Below, one piece after another: positions 12,201 to 24,192 of a stretch of 64,000 nt of DNA. The position numbers were made by a program, and so were the translations under genes. The notes under the pieces were generated by a model that worked only from the letters and a program-made list of their open reading frames with translations, did not search any database and was not told the origin of the DNA. Source of the stretch: Phoronis australis. Lineage: Eukaryota; Phoronida; Phoronidae. The DNA is taken from assembly GCA_002633005.1 (NCBI GenBank), contig NMRA01000056.1, positions 1,189,205 to 1,253,204 on the forward strand, given 5' to 3'. Numbering within the stretch: position 1 is the stretch's first letter; each line of letters begins with the position of its first letter.

Positions 12201-15200
12201 GAGAATTTCTGTAGCTCATAAATGTGGCGACAATGGTAACATCCATTTATGTCAGAGCCTATCCAAACGCTTTCTCTCCATAAGATAACTGAATGTCGCT
12301 AATGTCAAAACATGGGGTTCATAAGTAGGATTTTCAGTATTCCTACGACTTAAGGTTCTTAATTCCTGTCAGATACCTTCAGCTCACAAGGGTTATTTTA
12401 GGCAGTATTTCACGGTAACAAAATTTGAGTTAAACTAAGAGAAAAAACAGCAGAGGCAGGATCACAGCTCAAGAGCCCTACCTGGTGCCGAGACGGCGCG
12501 TCCTCAGGCCGAGGAACACGGAACGAATGAGCTTGCCGAACGAGGCCGGGTTCATGGGATCCAGCTTCTGCTCCTGGCAGTGTCGCAGGTAGTGGTTGTA
12601 CAGCGTGCAGCGCGGCAGGCTCACGCCCTCCGCCGTCTCGTAGTTGTCGATCAGCCACTGCACCTGTGAGTTAAGCGTGGGTTGCGATAAGATGCCGTAG
12701 GACTGGAAACGAGAAGAGAGAGAGAACGCTGGGATGTGTGGTGACGACGCCGTCCACTGCATGTCTTGTTGTGCATGCGTCCGAGAGTGGGAACCGCGCA
12801 GGAACTAATGACTTGCACCCTACGCGCCGTCGCGTGTATCGACTGAGGAAGCTCATTTAGCTATTTGAAGTAACCCCTTCACATTGGACTTCCTTATTTG
12901 CGGACTTCATTTCAACCGTTTGTACATACAAAAAACTGATACGCAGTTACTGAAGATTTTTTCGTTCAAATACCATACTTATCGGGGCTACTGGGTTATG
13001 TAGGACCCTAGAAAAATGTCTTAACCTGGCTAACTTCAGAACATCATGTCTCAAAAACCGCTTTCACTTTTATATAAAAGTTTCAGATACTAAGATTTAT
13101 ATCTGTTCCCCAAAATGCTTTTGCATGAGGGTATATGTGACTTGTGATTTTCACAAAAAATAAAAATTAGATAAAAATAATTTAAGAATCTCTAACAACG
13201 AATCTTGAAACATTTATATCAAATGAAACTTGGTTACGTTTTTGATGCCATTGTTTTTCTATCAATGTGAATTTCTTTTTTTTTGGGAAATTTTACCCAC
13301 AAGTCATGGCAACATGACCCAAATAATATTAAAAAGTAAAAAATTGTTTTAAGGGAAAATGTCCAGGCAGGGACATTGATGTTAGCAAGCATGCTTTTTA
13401 CACAGCATATCTTTAAATTTGTCGTTGCAGACATTACTGTACGAGTGGCTACGCGCTGTTCACATGAACACATTCACTGTTCATTGCACACGAGTGCAAT
13501 CTGACAAGACAAATTATATAGCTTATTAAGCGCAATAGCAGTAAATGCGCATGATCCAAAAGACTTCAGGTCTCTCCCACAGTAACAAACAAAAGGGATT
13601 TCCCCACCCAGATAAGGATGGGTTCCCATGAACTTTATGACTTTAAAAAAAGGTAAACAAATTGTGTACTTCTTGGAGCTAAAATTCCAATGAGATGGAC
13701 ACTCACGAAGAAAAATGAACTTATAAAGACGTCTCGGTGGTATAAACTGTGGGTGGATGGATAAATGGAGTGTATGTTTTACTCCTGACGAGTATGGTAT
13801 ATTCAGAACATCATCACAGAGCACAGCTCAGGTCAGTTGCACCAGCCAATCACGTGGACATGGTCAAGATTGCCAATTCTTTTTCCCCCATTTTTAGCAT
13901 ACACCCATCAGTTCCATGTTCATAGTGGAAATAGTCAACGAATGCTAAGTCTCGTTCAATCAACATGCCCCTCAATGATTAAGACTATAATAACAATAGT
14001 GCCCTAAGTCAGACATGCTTGTGAACGCGTGCGTGTTAGTGCGAGTGCGTGAACTACGCGCTAACTCACAACTCGGCCACCAGACGGCGTGGAGGTGCCT
14101 GGCGTCAATTTTAACCGTCTTCTGACGAGCACAACAGACATGCAATGGACATGGCACAGTCACGTGAACATTTGAGGACATGCTTTCAGTAACATGGATT
14201 GAGCAGCTACCGCGGCGCTAGCAGGGCTGATTGGATGCTGTGGTTCTGGGAAGCGTTTGGATGGGAGGCGTCACAAAAACGCAGAATTCTCTCTCTTTCT
14301 AGACAAAAACAGGCACGGCCAAGTCAACAACAGCTCAAAGGCAACAGTAGACAAATCAAACCATTCACCACACACAGCAAAGCCATATTAACAAATGTCA
14401 CACGCATATCAATGCTTCAACACATTGTCTTCCATAAACATTTTCACAATTTCTAGTACTTTCAATTGTACACACGTTTGATGGGACTAGAACAATGACC
14501 GGCCAGACGTGTCATGCAAAAACACTGAACGGTGCCCCTAATAGGTCACAGAGAACTTTCCCAATTACTGTACGTGTATACATATTCTTGTGACATTGCA
14601 TACGGACAACATTTGAATAAACATTTAAATAAAAACGAAGCAGTAAGTTTAATAGCGGGTGAGTGATGATTAACTAGTCTAATACACAGTGAATTGCACA
14701 GGATGTTTTTGCGTTGTTTGATGCAGTTGAGCTAAAAAAGACGCACACTGAGTTTATGGGTGCTTTCCTTTGGATGCAATTTTGACAAAATAAAACCAAA
14801 ATAATGAAAATCATCCCTTTCAATTATTGGTCATCTCGTATCTTTCATCACCATTAGATTCGAATCACGTTTTCCAAAATGCAGTACAAGTCAAAACCAT
14901 TCAAACAAAATGACCCGGAATTACCCGTCACCTCAGGTGGGCGGAAGCCAAAATCGTGGTCAGGGTAGCCTCACTTCATGACAAATAATGGAGAATTAAA
15001 AGGAAACGTGGCCAAGCCACACTGTAATTAGAACTTTGCTGCCATAACAGCAATTCACTTTTGATGTTATAAGACGCCACGACGGGAAACAGCATTTTGT
15101 CTGATTACTTTCATCTTGTACTGTTACTTTGTGCCTCTTCCTCTGCATGTGCAACAACAGTTGTTTTCATGGACCTTGCCGTGTACAGTATACTCCATTT

Positions 15201-18200
15201 GCAAGTGTAGCACACACACTGGTTACAGTAGACGCTACCATAGTGTCTATCTAAATTATCTTATACTCACTTAACACATAAAACGATTCGATAATGAAGT
15301 GTCTCTTTACTGATGAAATTGTCACCTTTTTATTGTTTCAGCAACAGGTGGATAACACAGAACTTTCGTAAAATGGCCAATAACATTGCTCGCACCTTTT
15401 CGCATAATTGTGATGCGTTCAGAGTGTGAAATATACTGCTATCAACATAGGCCTACTTGAAATGCCCTGTGCATCCAAAGCAATGTACAGATGAACTGAT
15501 TCGCAACATGCCTGGTTCGCGGCAAACTTCAGTTACAAAGAATGGTTTAGAACTGGCCAGTTCCTCCAGGTACTTTGAAGCACAGTGCAGCTGTACTTTC
15601 AACAAAGCACCACTTGGTTATGGGATTTCTGCTTTACACACAGGCCAAACCACATTCACTGCACGCAACACTACACAAACTACAGGAAAACACCAACCAT
15701 AGGGTAGAGAACGAACCAGTGGCTGGACCTCTAAATAACCTGTCCAACAAGCTAGCTGCTGCGAGTCACGACAGGATTGGACTTAGCACCTTAACTGCTG
15801 CACGTACTTTTAACAAAGAAAATCAAATTATTAAACTTACAGGTCTTGCATGCAATTTGTTTGTTTGTTTGTTTGCAGCCTGTGACCTATGGCCATTAGA
15901 TACCAAGGTTGTCCAACCACTGTAACATTTCTCTGACTTCAATCACCACATGCAACTTACTGTGACAGGGGAGGCTCGCGTTGTGTGCGTCAGGGGGTGC
16001 CCCTCGCCATCCATGGCACCGCCCTGCACCAGGTAGGTGCCACCCTGAATCTGGTGCAGCACCTGTCCTTGAAGACCCACTTGGGAGAGGGTGCCAAGCT
16101 GGAAGATACAGGAACAGCAGAAAGTCAGCAGCTGAATGCCATGTCCACAAAGCAAACTGATATCAGGAGGAATAAGGAGATTTTAGTCATTTTTATGTAC
16201 TTGTACCTTGCTTCTCTGCAAGATTATAATAAAGGAACTGTTACAGTTTTTTAAAGAAAATGCCCATGTAGGCCCTCAAATTCGGAATGCCCTAATTTTT
16301 TGCCNCCCCCCCCTCCCCAGTTGCCTATGCGCGTGAACCAATCAATAGCAGGTTGGCATCAATTCCATAACGAAATTCATTATGCTCTGTATTAATATAA
16401 TTTCACTGAGTTAAATTCAAAGATATTAATTAGGCAATGTGCATAGATTCACCGTACAGGTTATTCATAATCTTACGTTACATTCATGCAATAATCGCAT
16501 ATGTAAAATGTACTTTTATGATATGGAGATATCTTGAAGTATCAAAATAAAGTTTTAACTTCCCCAAATTTTGCATTGAAACTAAGACTGCTAAAATATT
16601 AAGAAACACGATATACAGGCCCAGTAAACATAAAAAAATCATGGCAACTTATCAGACACCATGACAAACCATATCCATTCATTGACATCCCAAGACATGG
16701 ACTACAAGCAAGATCTTAGCTACCTCCTTAAAAACACAAATGTGCGCAAGGCCACTTCCCCTGTACTTACAGCTTAAAAACATTTATCATGAAATACACT
16801 GACCAACTAGTGTGACGCGGAAATACTACCATTCCTGTAAAAGACCCTGAACCTATTTTCTTCCCTATTCAGTCTACAATACCCATGGTGTATTAGAAGC
16901 AAGTCTAATTGTCTCCAACAACCTATCAAAGGGCAGTGTTTATCTGCCTAAGTCTAGCTACGACCATGGAAAGACGTCTTACCTGATTCGCTGTGGCATT
17001 GTAATAAGCCCCACTGACCGGCGTATACATCGTGGGACTGTAGTCTGAATAGTTCTGTCTGAAAAAGTGCAGGTAATAAGATATTGGTCAATGTACAGGG
17101 TGTAGCAAAAGAAATCCTAACAACTGAGTAACATGGGGAGGTTTCCTCAGTTAGTCACACTGGAAAAGTTATTGTGGTTCGTCATGACAGGAAGTAGATC
17201 AGGATTTACAAACGAGTGAAGTACTTGAAAGGCTACAGATAGCTGTTAGTTGAACAGAGTCACTCTTGATTCAGAAATCCACCACAGGTCTAAACCGTGA
17301 AAGTTTTAGCTTTCCACACAAAATGTCAACGACTCCTATTTTTAAGTAGTGTGAATGATTGTGATATTGGTGCAAATCCCAAAAGTACAGGAAAAAATAT
17401 GTTAATTTCTTGCTACGTAATTTTCAAAACAAGACATCTACAGTTAATGTACACAGTACAAGTCCAACAATTAGGCACACCTAACCCATTCCAAAGCACG
17501 TGTTAAATGGTCAGTTTTTGGCAATGCACACACATTGTGGCCATAATTTCAACAGTGGTCAGCTTGTTAATTACTAAATACAACAGACATGCACAACTAA
17601 TTAATGTTAATAACCACAGCAAATCAATGCGATTACCTACAACAGCGATTTAAAAGACAAATGTGCGCTAAGTGTTTTCTTAAGCATGCTTAGTACAGTA
17701 AACCCATGTTTTCCATTTTGCAACAAAAAATTCAAAAGCTCACACGTTGAAATAGGTGACTAAGAAAAAATATTCAACAGTGAGGAAACGTTTTAGGTGA
17801 GCATTTTAAGAACAACAAAAGAACAGATGAGGTGGCAGTAAAAAAAACAATGACGGCGTGCGTCCCAGCCGGGACTGAACCCCATCAAAAGGTGGCGGGA
17901 CGTGTGTGCGGGACTGAGGCGAGAGCGACGATGACGACAACTAAAACAATAGTAGAAGTGGTGGCACAACACACACGCGGCACGACGTCAGTTAACGTTA
18001 CTATTTACGTCATCTGTCCATTGTTTGAGTAGAGGCCTGAATCGGAGCCGTGATCTACGTACTGAACGTGGGCCGGGTAGACGGTCTGGCCCCCCGGCAG
18101 GTTGACCACGCCACCTCCACCCCCATCCTGATTGTGATTCTCTTGGTTGTTGGCCACCGTCGATGCTGCAAGACGACGCAAAGTTTAGTAACAGTGACTC

Positions 18201-20939
18201 CGGATACACTCAGGTTTCACAACACCTCATGATCACGTGTCAACGATGGTAATTCTTTATGTACTTTGCGATAGTATATACTGTACAGCAGGCAAGAAGT
18301 GAACATTTATTTTGTCAAATTTCTCGACAAAAATTTTAAACTATTCTTAGCTTGATCTGTACCATGCGGATGTCATAAAATGACATTCGGCGTTTCTATT
18401 TTTTATAGAAAGGTAGCGTTTGAAAAATCGAAAAAGAGCAACGCAAACCATTGCAATACAACCATGACTACACCACCAACAGTATACTTCTAAGGGCAAA
18501 TACTAGCATCACAAAAACGACCGCTAGATGGCGCAAAATACGTCAAACCCGACCAAAAACGAGAAGGCCTCATTGTCTCACTAACAGAGATCTATTTTGC
18601 CAAATTTCATGAAAATACATCTATGAACTCCAGACATAGAGGAAAATGTACGAATTGCAACTACGAGACACAGTGGTCTATGGATACGCATGCCAAATGT
18701 CACAAAGATCTCGCAAGGAGTTTAGCAGATACAACTGTGGATGCAAAACAACGTGCTGTTGACAGAAATAATTGCACCTGGTCTGGTACACGTTGTATCA
18801 GATGTGTACAGGCAGCTCATGTGGGCCCATTACACTGATCACCTGGAACCATTTTTATGCTTTATTAATACATAGTTAAAACTGAGCCGAGGAGCTAGAG
18901 ACCTGACTCAAAGGACTAGCAGTATGCCCCAGAGGGACTTGAACTCATGACCTTGAGTACAGGAAGTGAACACTCATCCCAATAAGTCACACTCCTCCGC
19001 TGTTGTTAGTTGGAAAACATTAGTAACTTTCGTAAAAATCCTTTGAGAAGCTAGGCACAGAGGTCAACGCTAAAAAACGGACTTGAAAATAACAAAAATG
19101 GCGTGACTGCTAGGTCATGCAGCATATACCTGATACATTAACAAATAAAGGTGTCGTCGTCTCCTGAACAGAAACATATTTCCTGAATTTCACGAAATTC
19201 TGGCCAGAAACTCCAAAGATAGAGATAAACGAAAATTGCCACAAGAGGGCATAGCGCAAATGGAAAAAAACAAATTGAAAAAATGACAATGGTCACTAAG
19301 TGGTTCAAAATACAATGAATCCATCAGAAAACGGGAGTATGTCATTGTCTCCTTATGGTAACCCATTTGCAGAAATAAAATAAAACTGCCACAAGGAGAC
19401 ACAGCGGAAGTTGTATCCTTACAAAAGTCATCGTCATTCGTTGTCGCATTCATCGTTGCATTCACCAGGGTTGCCACAGCATCCGCCGTATTCCCATCGG
19501 CAAGAACACATTTGTCAATTTTTATGATGATCATTTTTGAACAGTTGGCAACTAGAGAGGCAGACACCAAAAATGGACTCAAAAATAACCACCAGATAGT
19601 GTAGAATACGTTAAATCTGTCTGAAAATGGAAAGGGGGCGTCGTCTCCTCAACATAAACATATTAACCAAATTTTATGAAAAACCATCAAGGAACTCCAA
19701 AGATATAGAGGCAACCGCACAACAAAAAAATAAATAACATGAAATTCCCTTAAGAGGTCACAGCAGTAGCTGGATGGGCCCAAAAGTTCTCTTTTGACGT
19801 CAACTTCATAGGAACACATCTGTCAAATCTCGTTAAGATCCTGCAAGGGGTTCAGGAGACACAACAGCAGATGCCCTAACAGGGACGACGGCAATATACA
19901 CCCACGTATGTATACGTGAACGCATAAAAACGACAACTTGGCAATTAGTTTTGCGCACAGTGAAGAATACCGTACCATTTGTAGTTGACAAAATTTAATG
20001 ACAGGCTTATGACCAATAAACTGTATTGTGTGATTCTACCTCAACCTTAACATACAGACAGGATTCATCCATCAAAAACATGACCAATAGATTACATAAG
20101 AAGTTTTAGAAATTTGCACCACGCATTTCTCAGTTATACCCTGCAGTTCTTCCTGGGCCATACTTACTTGTGACTATGAACTGCTGGCCACCAGAGTGCG
20201 CTGGCTGTATGATCGTCGCAGTTTTCTGTGGACCTGTGGGTATGTTCTACAGAAGAAAATACCAACAAAGCATTATGCAGCTTCCATCATGATCAGACTT
20301 TGATGCATTAAACATCAACAGAACAAAGCTGCCGGTACCAGCATGGAAATGATAAAAATACGCCTTAGTGTTCACACCAGGATTAAGTTGAGCGAGGTCG
20401 CAGTGACAGAACTCTGTCGATCCTAACGCTCGGCTAAAGACCACCATGCTCTGCTTTTGGTCAAAGCTTTTTGTAAACAATTAGATCATAATAAAGGTAA
20501 TAATTTTCAAAAAGATTCAAAATTTGGAGGGTACTAGACTGAAAAATGTGACAGTAGTTACCAGTCATTTTACAGGTTGAGGCTACTTAAAAGCACTGTA
20601 GGCACGACTGACAAGAAAATTTAAAGATCTTGCAAAATTGAGTGTGGTGGTCAAATTTGAGAGCGTTCAAAAGCCTGCTGCATCTCACGGTATCCATACA
20701 TCACAGCATCACGACATAGACTAGCTCATAGAAATCTCAACCAAAACTCCATGAATTAAATCTACGGTAAACAAAGAAAAGCTTCGAGAGAAAGGGAATT
20801 ATCTCAGTGTTCACCTTGGCCAAGACATTTGCTGGGTCGTTGAATGAACGTTCACATGGTCGTTTCGCACCAACATGACTACACTTACCTGCACAGCACT
20901 CACTGCCTGCATCTCGGCTACAGAGAAAGTCTGGGCCAT
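3894..20939 (-). CDS. RFX: RFX1/2/3-type winged-helix transcription factor, complete, 13 coding exons
   Basis: Nuclear DNA-binding protein of the RFX family, which binds X-box promoters; the RFX1/2/3 group controls ciliary genes in animals. Coding exons in transcript order: 20939-20889, 20246-20168, 18165-18009, 17058-16983, 16098-15961, 12702-12482, 11718-11602, 11435-11207, 10663-10426, 10026-9779, 9049-8841, 8388-8226, 4181-3894. All junctions are GT/AG, phases agree, and the sum is 2214 bp (737 aa; vertebrate RFX3 is about 750). Residues ~179-255 are the RFX DNA-binding domain ([28 protein letters not shown]). Residues ~357-640 hold the B, C and dimerisation regions ([42 protein letters not shown]). 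The N-terminus has the VYPAHVQYV motif and a Gly run; the C-terminus is Thr/Ser/Ala-rich and ends AKRLKTL. The start ATG has A at -3 and G at +4. No frameshift was seen. The family is certain; the choice among RFX1, 2 and 3 is not, as expected for a pre-duplication orthologue. Confidence 0.95.
4320..4560 (+). repeat. dispersed AT-rich repeat family, copy 1
   Basis: Contains GAAAACTGTAACAGT, then AATGAAATTTA, ACAGTTGTTTTGCT, TAAATTTTACTAAAAAACAT and a GACCCA segment in that order. The same order occurs at 33555-33790, more weakly at 13130-13370, and in reverse complement near 40690-40990 and 43700-43970. Old, diverged interspersed repeat; no coding capacity seen. Confidence 0.65.
6165..6828. 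repeat. ~325-bp direct duplication with N at the junction
   Basis: The block beginning TCATTAAAAAGGCCAGCCAA at 6165 recurs at 6491 and runs in parallel for over 300 bp, including the TAA microsatellite and the segment AGTATCAATAACAGTATCAG. A single N at 6490 separates the copies, so this too may be an assembly join of two haplotypes differing in microsatellite length. Confidence 0.85.
6248..6284. repeat. (TAA)n microsatellite
   Basis: About twelve uninterrupted TAA units. A shorter, interrupted version lies in the duplicated block at about 6575-6605. Confidence 0.95.
12703..15960. other. RFX intron upstream of the DNA-binding-domain exon
   Basis: 3.3 kb AT-rich intron. It includes a weak copy of the dispersed repeat (about 13130-13370). 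No other gene recognised on either strand. Confidence 0.7.
18500..19920. repeat. array of diverged ~200-400 bp repeat units in an RFX intron
   Basis: Four related blocks follow each other: 18515, 19100, 19295 and 19590 onward. Each repeats the order ATTGTCTC or CGTCTCCT, ACAGAAACATAT, AAATTTCATGAAAA or a variant, then AACTCCAAAGATAGAG. The units are too diverged for a recent satellite. The arrangement suggests serial insertions or an old tandem expansion. Non-coding. Confidence 0.55.
18890..18990 (-). repeat. tRNA-like sequence, probable SINE remnant
   Basis: On the minus strand an A-box-like GTGACTTATTGGGATGAG is followed about 40 bases later by GAGTTCAAGTCCC, close to the RNA polymerase III B-box. 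No clean acceptor stem closes, so this is not a functional tRNA. The adjoining segment 18780-18890 recurs at about 26765-26885, supporting a dispersed element. Confidence 0.45.
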
Positions 20940-20951
20940 TTTTTCATATCT
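20889..20951 (-). other. RFX: RFX exon with 5' UTR end and start codon
   Basis: Acceptor TTTTAG is followed at 20951 by AGATATGAAAAA and then the start ATG at 20939. The exon encodes 17 residues and ends with CAG before GTAAGT. The out-of-frame ATG seven bases upstream opens a short frame ending in TAG, a possible brake on initiation. The next exon (20246) is entered in phase 0. Confidence 0.8.
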
Positions 20952-23222
20952 CTAAAATTACAGAGTAAAATTGGGTAAATGGTACCGCAGACTAAACAGC
21001 AGGCATGGTACCCAAGAGAAGCAATAACATTAATCAGTGCTTGGACATGCCACTGTAAAATTCCAATTTGGACAGTCTGAGGAAGGCTTCTCATCTGAAC
21101 ATTAAAGGGTTAAATGGCACGGATAGGTAATAAAATTCATTAACAACCGTTATTATCCAGTAGAAATACTTCACCATGATGAGACGCCTGGTTGCTAGCG
21201 GAATAAAATTCAAATTAATTCACTGTGCCAACAGTTGCTAGAAGGGAACCATCTCCGATGTCGGTTTAATATGAGTCCTGTGCTAGGAGATAACCTAGGG
21301 CACGCGGATGACTATCGTCCTGGCAACAGGGTTGTTTGTGTTGTCAAGGATATGACAAGGCAGTGGGAACCATTTAAATGTGAATGTGATTAAACACCGA
21401 TGGCTTCATTATACAGGGTTAGAATTTAAATTATAATATCACAAGCATATTTTTGTTGTTAACGATCAGAAACTTGTAGCAAAACCAAGAGACAATAAAT
21501 TTGTTGCGTGGTAAAACCTTTTTAAATTAAATACTCACATAGAGAACCTGGTTTCCGTTTTAGCAAACACATTTTTAAACTATCAATTTTCATTTTTACT
21601 ACTTTAAAGAAATGAATATCATAAATAATTATCTGGGAATTGTCCAACTTTCTCTGGTACAATTTTGCCACGGCTCCCCTTTACCGATAACTTGCTGTAT
21701 GTCATGTTTATTGTCACAACTGGAAGAGAACAGCACCAACTTCAGAAAGAATGAACAACTACTTGAACATGTCTGCTGCAAAACAATCGGCGATTGATTT
21801 ATCGTCAGAATTCTCAAATTTGATGGATAATGTTCTTAATTTATGGTAATCAAAAACTCAAAATATTAGAATATTGGCATCTGCTACTGAAATATGGAAA
21901 TTCAGTTCGAAATCCCCAATTCTATGAAACAAGTCAGATTCCGTGAATTCCATCTGTTTTTCGTGATCGCGGAATAAGTCTTTAGCTACGTATTTGTGCT
22001 TCTTGATTCAAAGCCTACAAGCAAAAATTAACAAAACCAGGAGCATGCCTATTTTGTGCCTTAGCACCAGCTAAACTTGAACCTTGAAGACAGGTTGATA
22101 ACTGACAGACATGAGATCAGACTTATCAAAGTGAAAAGAAAGGTCAGACTTCACCAAAATGATCCAGTAAATACAAGCTGCATGTTACAAAAATCTTAAA
22201 TTTTTGAAACGGCACAAACGGCAGTAAAATAAGAGAAACGATTATAAAATGCAAATAGGACAAACTGCGCAAAAGCACTCATGGTAAGAATGACAATCAA
22301 TAAAAATAAAATGAAACTTTTTTCCAATACTAAAAATGATGTTGGGCAATTTCAGAAATAAGACATGACACACTAATTAACACGAATAAATACATATTGT
22401 ACACGCTTTCAAAATTTTACAATTATCTTTCAGCTGATCAGGCACAAAACTGACAGATTTCACATTTCTGATACCATAACACCATGAGAATTGTCAATGG
22501 GTCAAGTTAAACGTATAACTTTGTCTGCAGCAAAGTTCTGCTTTTCTTTTGTAATTAACCAACATTGGTTTTGTTAAAAAAAAATTCTAAGTGTTGCAGC
22601 GACGTACCTTTCCCGTTCCTATTTTGTTTTTATTTTCACTCTTATCATTTTATGTCATTAAACTTTTTTATGAATGTTACATCAATATTTCATGACATTT
22701 GCCATAAACATGTCCTGACCCATACGTCCTACAACAGCAATCAAATGACCGCACAATGGCGCTCATAGATTGATAACAAGAGCAACTCGATTCGATAATT
22801 AAAATTGTGATTTTGTAATTGAAATTAGCAACTCTATTTTTCTCTAATGACTTCAATGTTGATCAGTCCGATGTGCGAATTCAAATGAAGCGCTATCCCC
22901 GTAGCTTAGCTACCAAGACAAAACAGAGCTACAGGCGACTGTTGAGTGTTGTAAAGGCGGGCAAAGAAAGGTTCGCAAACTGTCGATCGAACGCCATTTT
23001 CCGAACAGATTTAGAAAATGCTCACATGTAGACACTAAAAGATTTCCAAAACAACGCTTATTTACATAAACGGGCAATAAAATTTAATTAATCTTAAACA
23101 CGGCGAAATGATTCACCGTAACGACATATCTAACGACGCAAAATGTAAGGAAAAATCACCTTAGTTGCTTGTTGGCGGGTAACAGTCGTCACAGCTACGG
23201 TGGCTATGGCGTTTATTCCTAC

Positions 23223-23235
23223 GGCAACTGTTGCC
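23223..23235. promoter_or_regulatory. palindromic pair of RFX-type half-sites
   Basis: GGCAAC-T-GTTGCC forms a perfect 13-bp palindrome inside the first RFX intron, about 200 bp from the inferred first exon. The two half-sites match the RFX core but are everted relative to the classical X-box (GTTGCC then GGCAAC). Autoregulation is speculative. Confidence 0.25.
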
Positions 23236-23433
23236 AGACGCTTTGCATAAGCAGCTATTATATTATTGCGCTTGACCTGCAAACTATCATGGCTCAGTTT
23301 GCTTTTTGCATGCTTTTGAACTAATTATTCAACTGCAAACTGTTTCACTTGAAAACATGTTGGAAAAATAGTAATGCAATTAACTCAGCACAGCGATCCT
23401 TCGTTAAACTAAGGTCAATGCACAGGAACTCAC

Positions 23434-23495
23434 GCGCGTAATGACAGACATAGATGAGCTGTGAAAAGTCTAGTCGCCATCTTGCCTTCTTGACT
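23434..23495 (-). other. probable non-coding first exon of the RFX gene with YY1-like motif
   Basis: On the minus strand this stretch carries CAAGATGGCGAC, a YY1-type element typically found just downstream of animal start sites, and ends in a strong donor (GTGAGT beginning at 23433). The next acceptor with matching context is at 20952, immediately before the exon holding the RFX start codon. The 5' end is not defined by sequence. Splicing to 20951 would create an upstream reading frame from the ATG of the YY1 motif, overlapping the main start out of frame. Inference; a different first exon remains possible. Confidence 0.5.
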
Positions 23496-24129
23496 TGTTC
23501 ACCAAATGACCGTTAAAAAGGCGCAAACTAGTTCATTTTTCTGCTACTTCATACATGTTTTCGAAACAATTTTAGAAAAGATAGTTAGGAAATCATTAGT
23601 ACAGATAAACAGAAGCATTTCTGTAAAGGAACCCAGCTCGAATGATGAACCACGCAGTGACTTTACGCACTACTTTTGCGCCATTTCTGAGACAGTGGCC
23701 CCTCAGACCAACAACAAACACGTGAGATACAGCGCCACCAGTGGCAACACTAGTGAGTGATGGTTTTCTTCTGAGTTGTTGAAGCACGCCAGTGCGGCTT
23801 GTGTTTAGCGAAGCGCCATAAGCACAAAAAGCCTTATTCATAATTTTTACTTAAAATGCAATGAAAAGTGCAATAAATTGCATTGATTTTTTTTTGCTAC
23901 AGGACTCCAGTAATAAACCTCGGCGAGGGTGGACGATATATAGCCATATAGCGGGAGAGTACGACATCCAGACATCAGTCCACAGACGCACACTTACTTT
24001 TTCAGTAGACTTAATTGTTTAGTCACGACTAAAAGTCATGAATAGTATTCACACCAACTCACAAACTCGGAGTCATTTTTTCATGGGAGGCACCCCCAGT
24101 ACGATGTGGTACATCGCCTATAGACCATG

Positions 24130-24192
24130 TGCGGCGTAGCACTGAAAAAAGTGGGGCTATAGCCCCCAGCCCCCTATGGTGCGCCGCCCATG
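24130..24192 (-). repeat. GC-rich interspersed repeat, copy A (inverted relative to copy B)
   Basis: Read on the minus strand this gives CATGGGCGGCGCACC, then a GGGGGCTATAGCCCC-like palindrome, then CAGTGCTACGCCGC. The plus strand at 26471-26538 has the same order. The two could be MITE copies or terminal repeats of a ~2.4 kb element. Confidence 0.65.

Noticed and set aside
18890-18990. Functional tRNA gene
   Set aside because: A- and B-box-like words exist but no acceptor stem or complete cloverleaf can be folded; treated as a SINE remnant.
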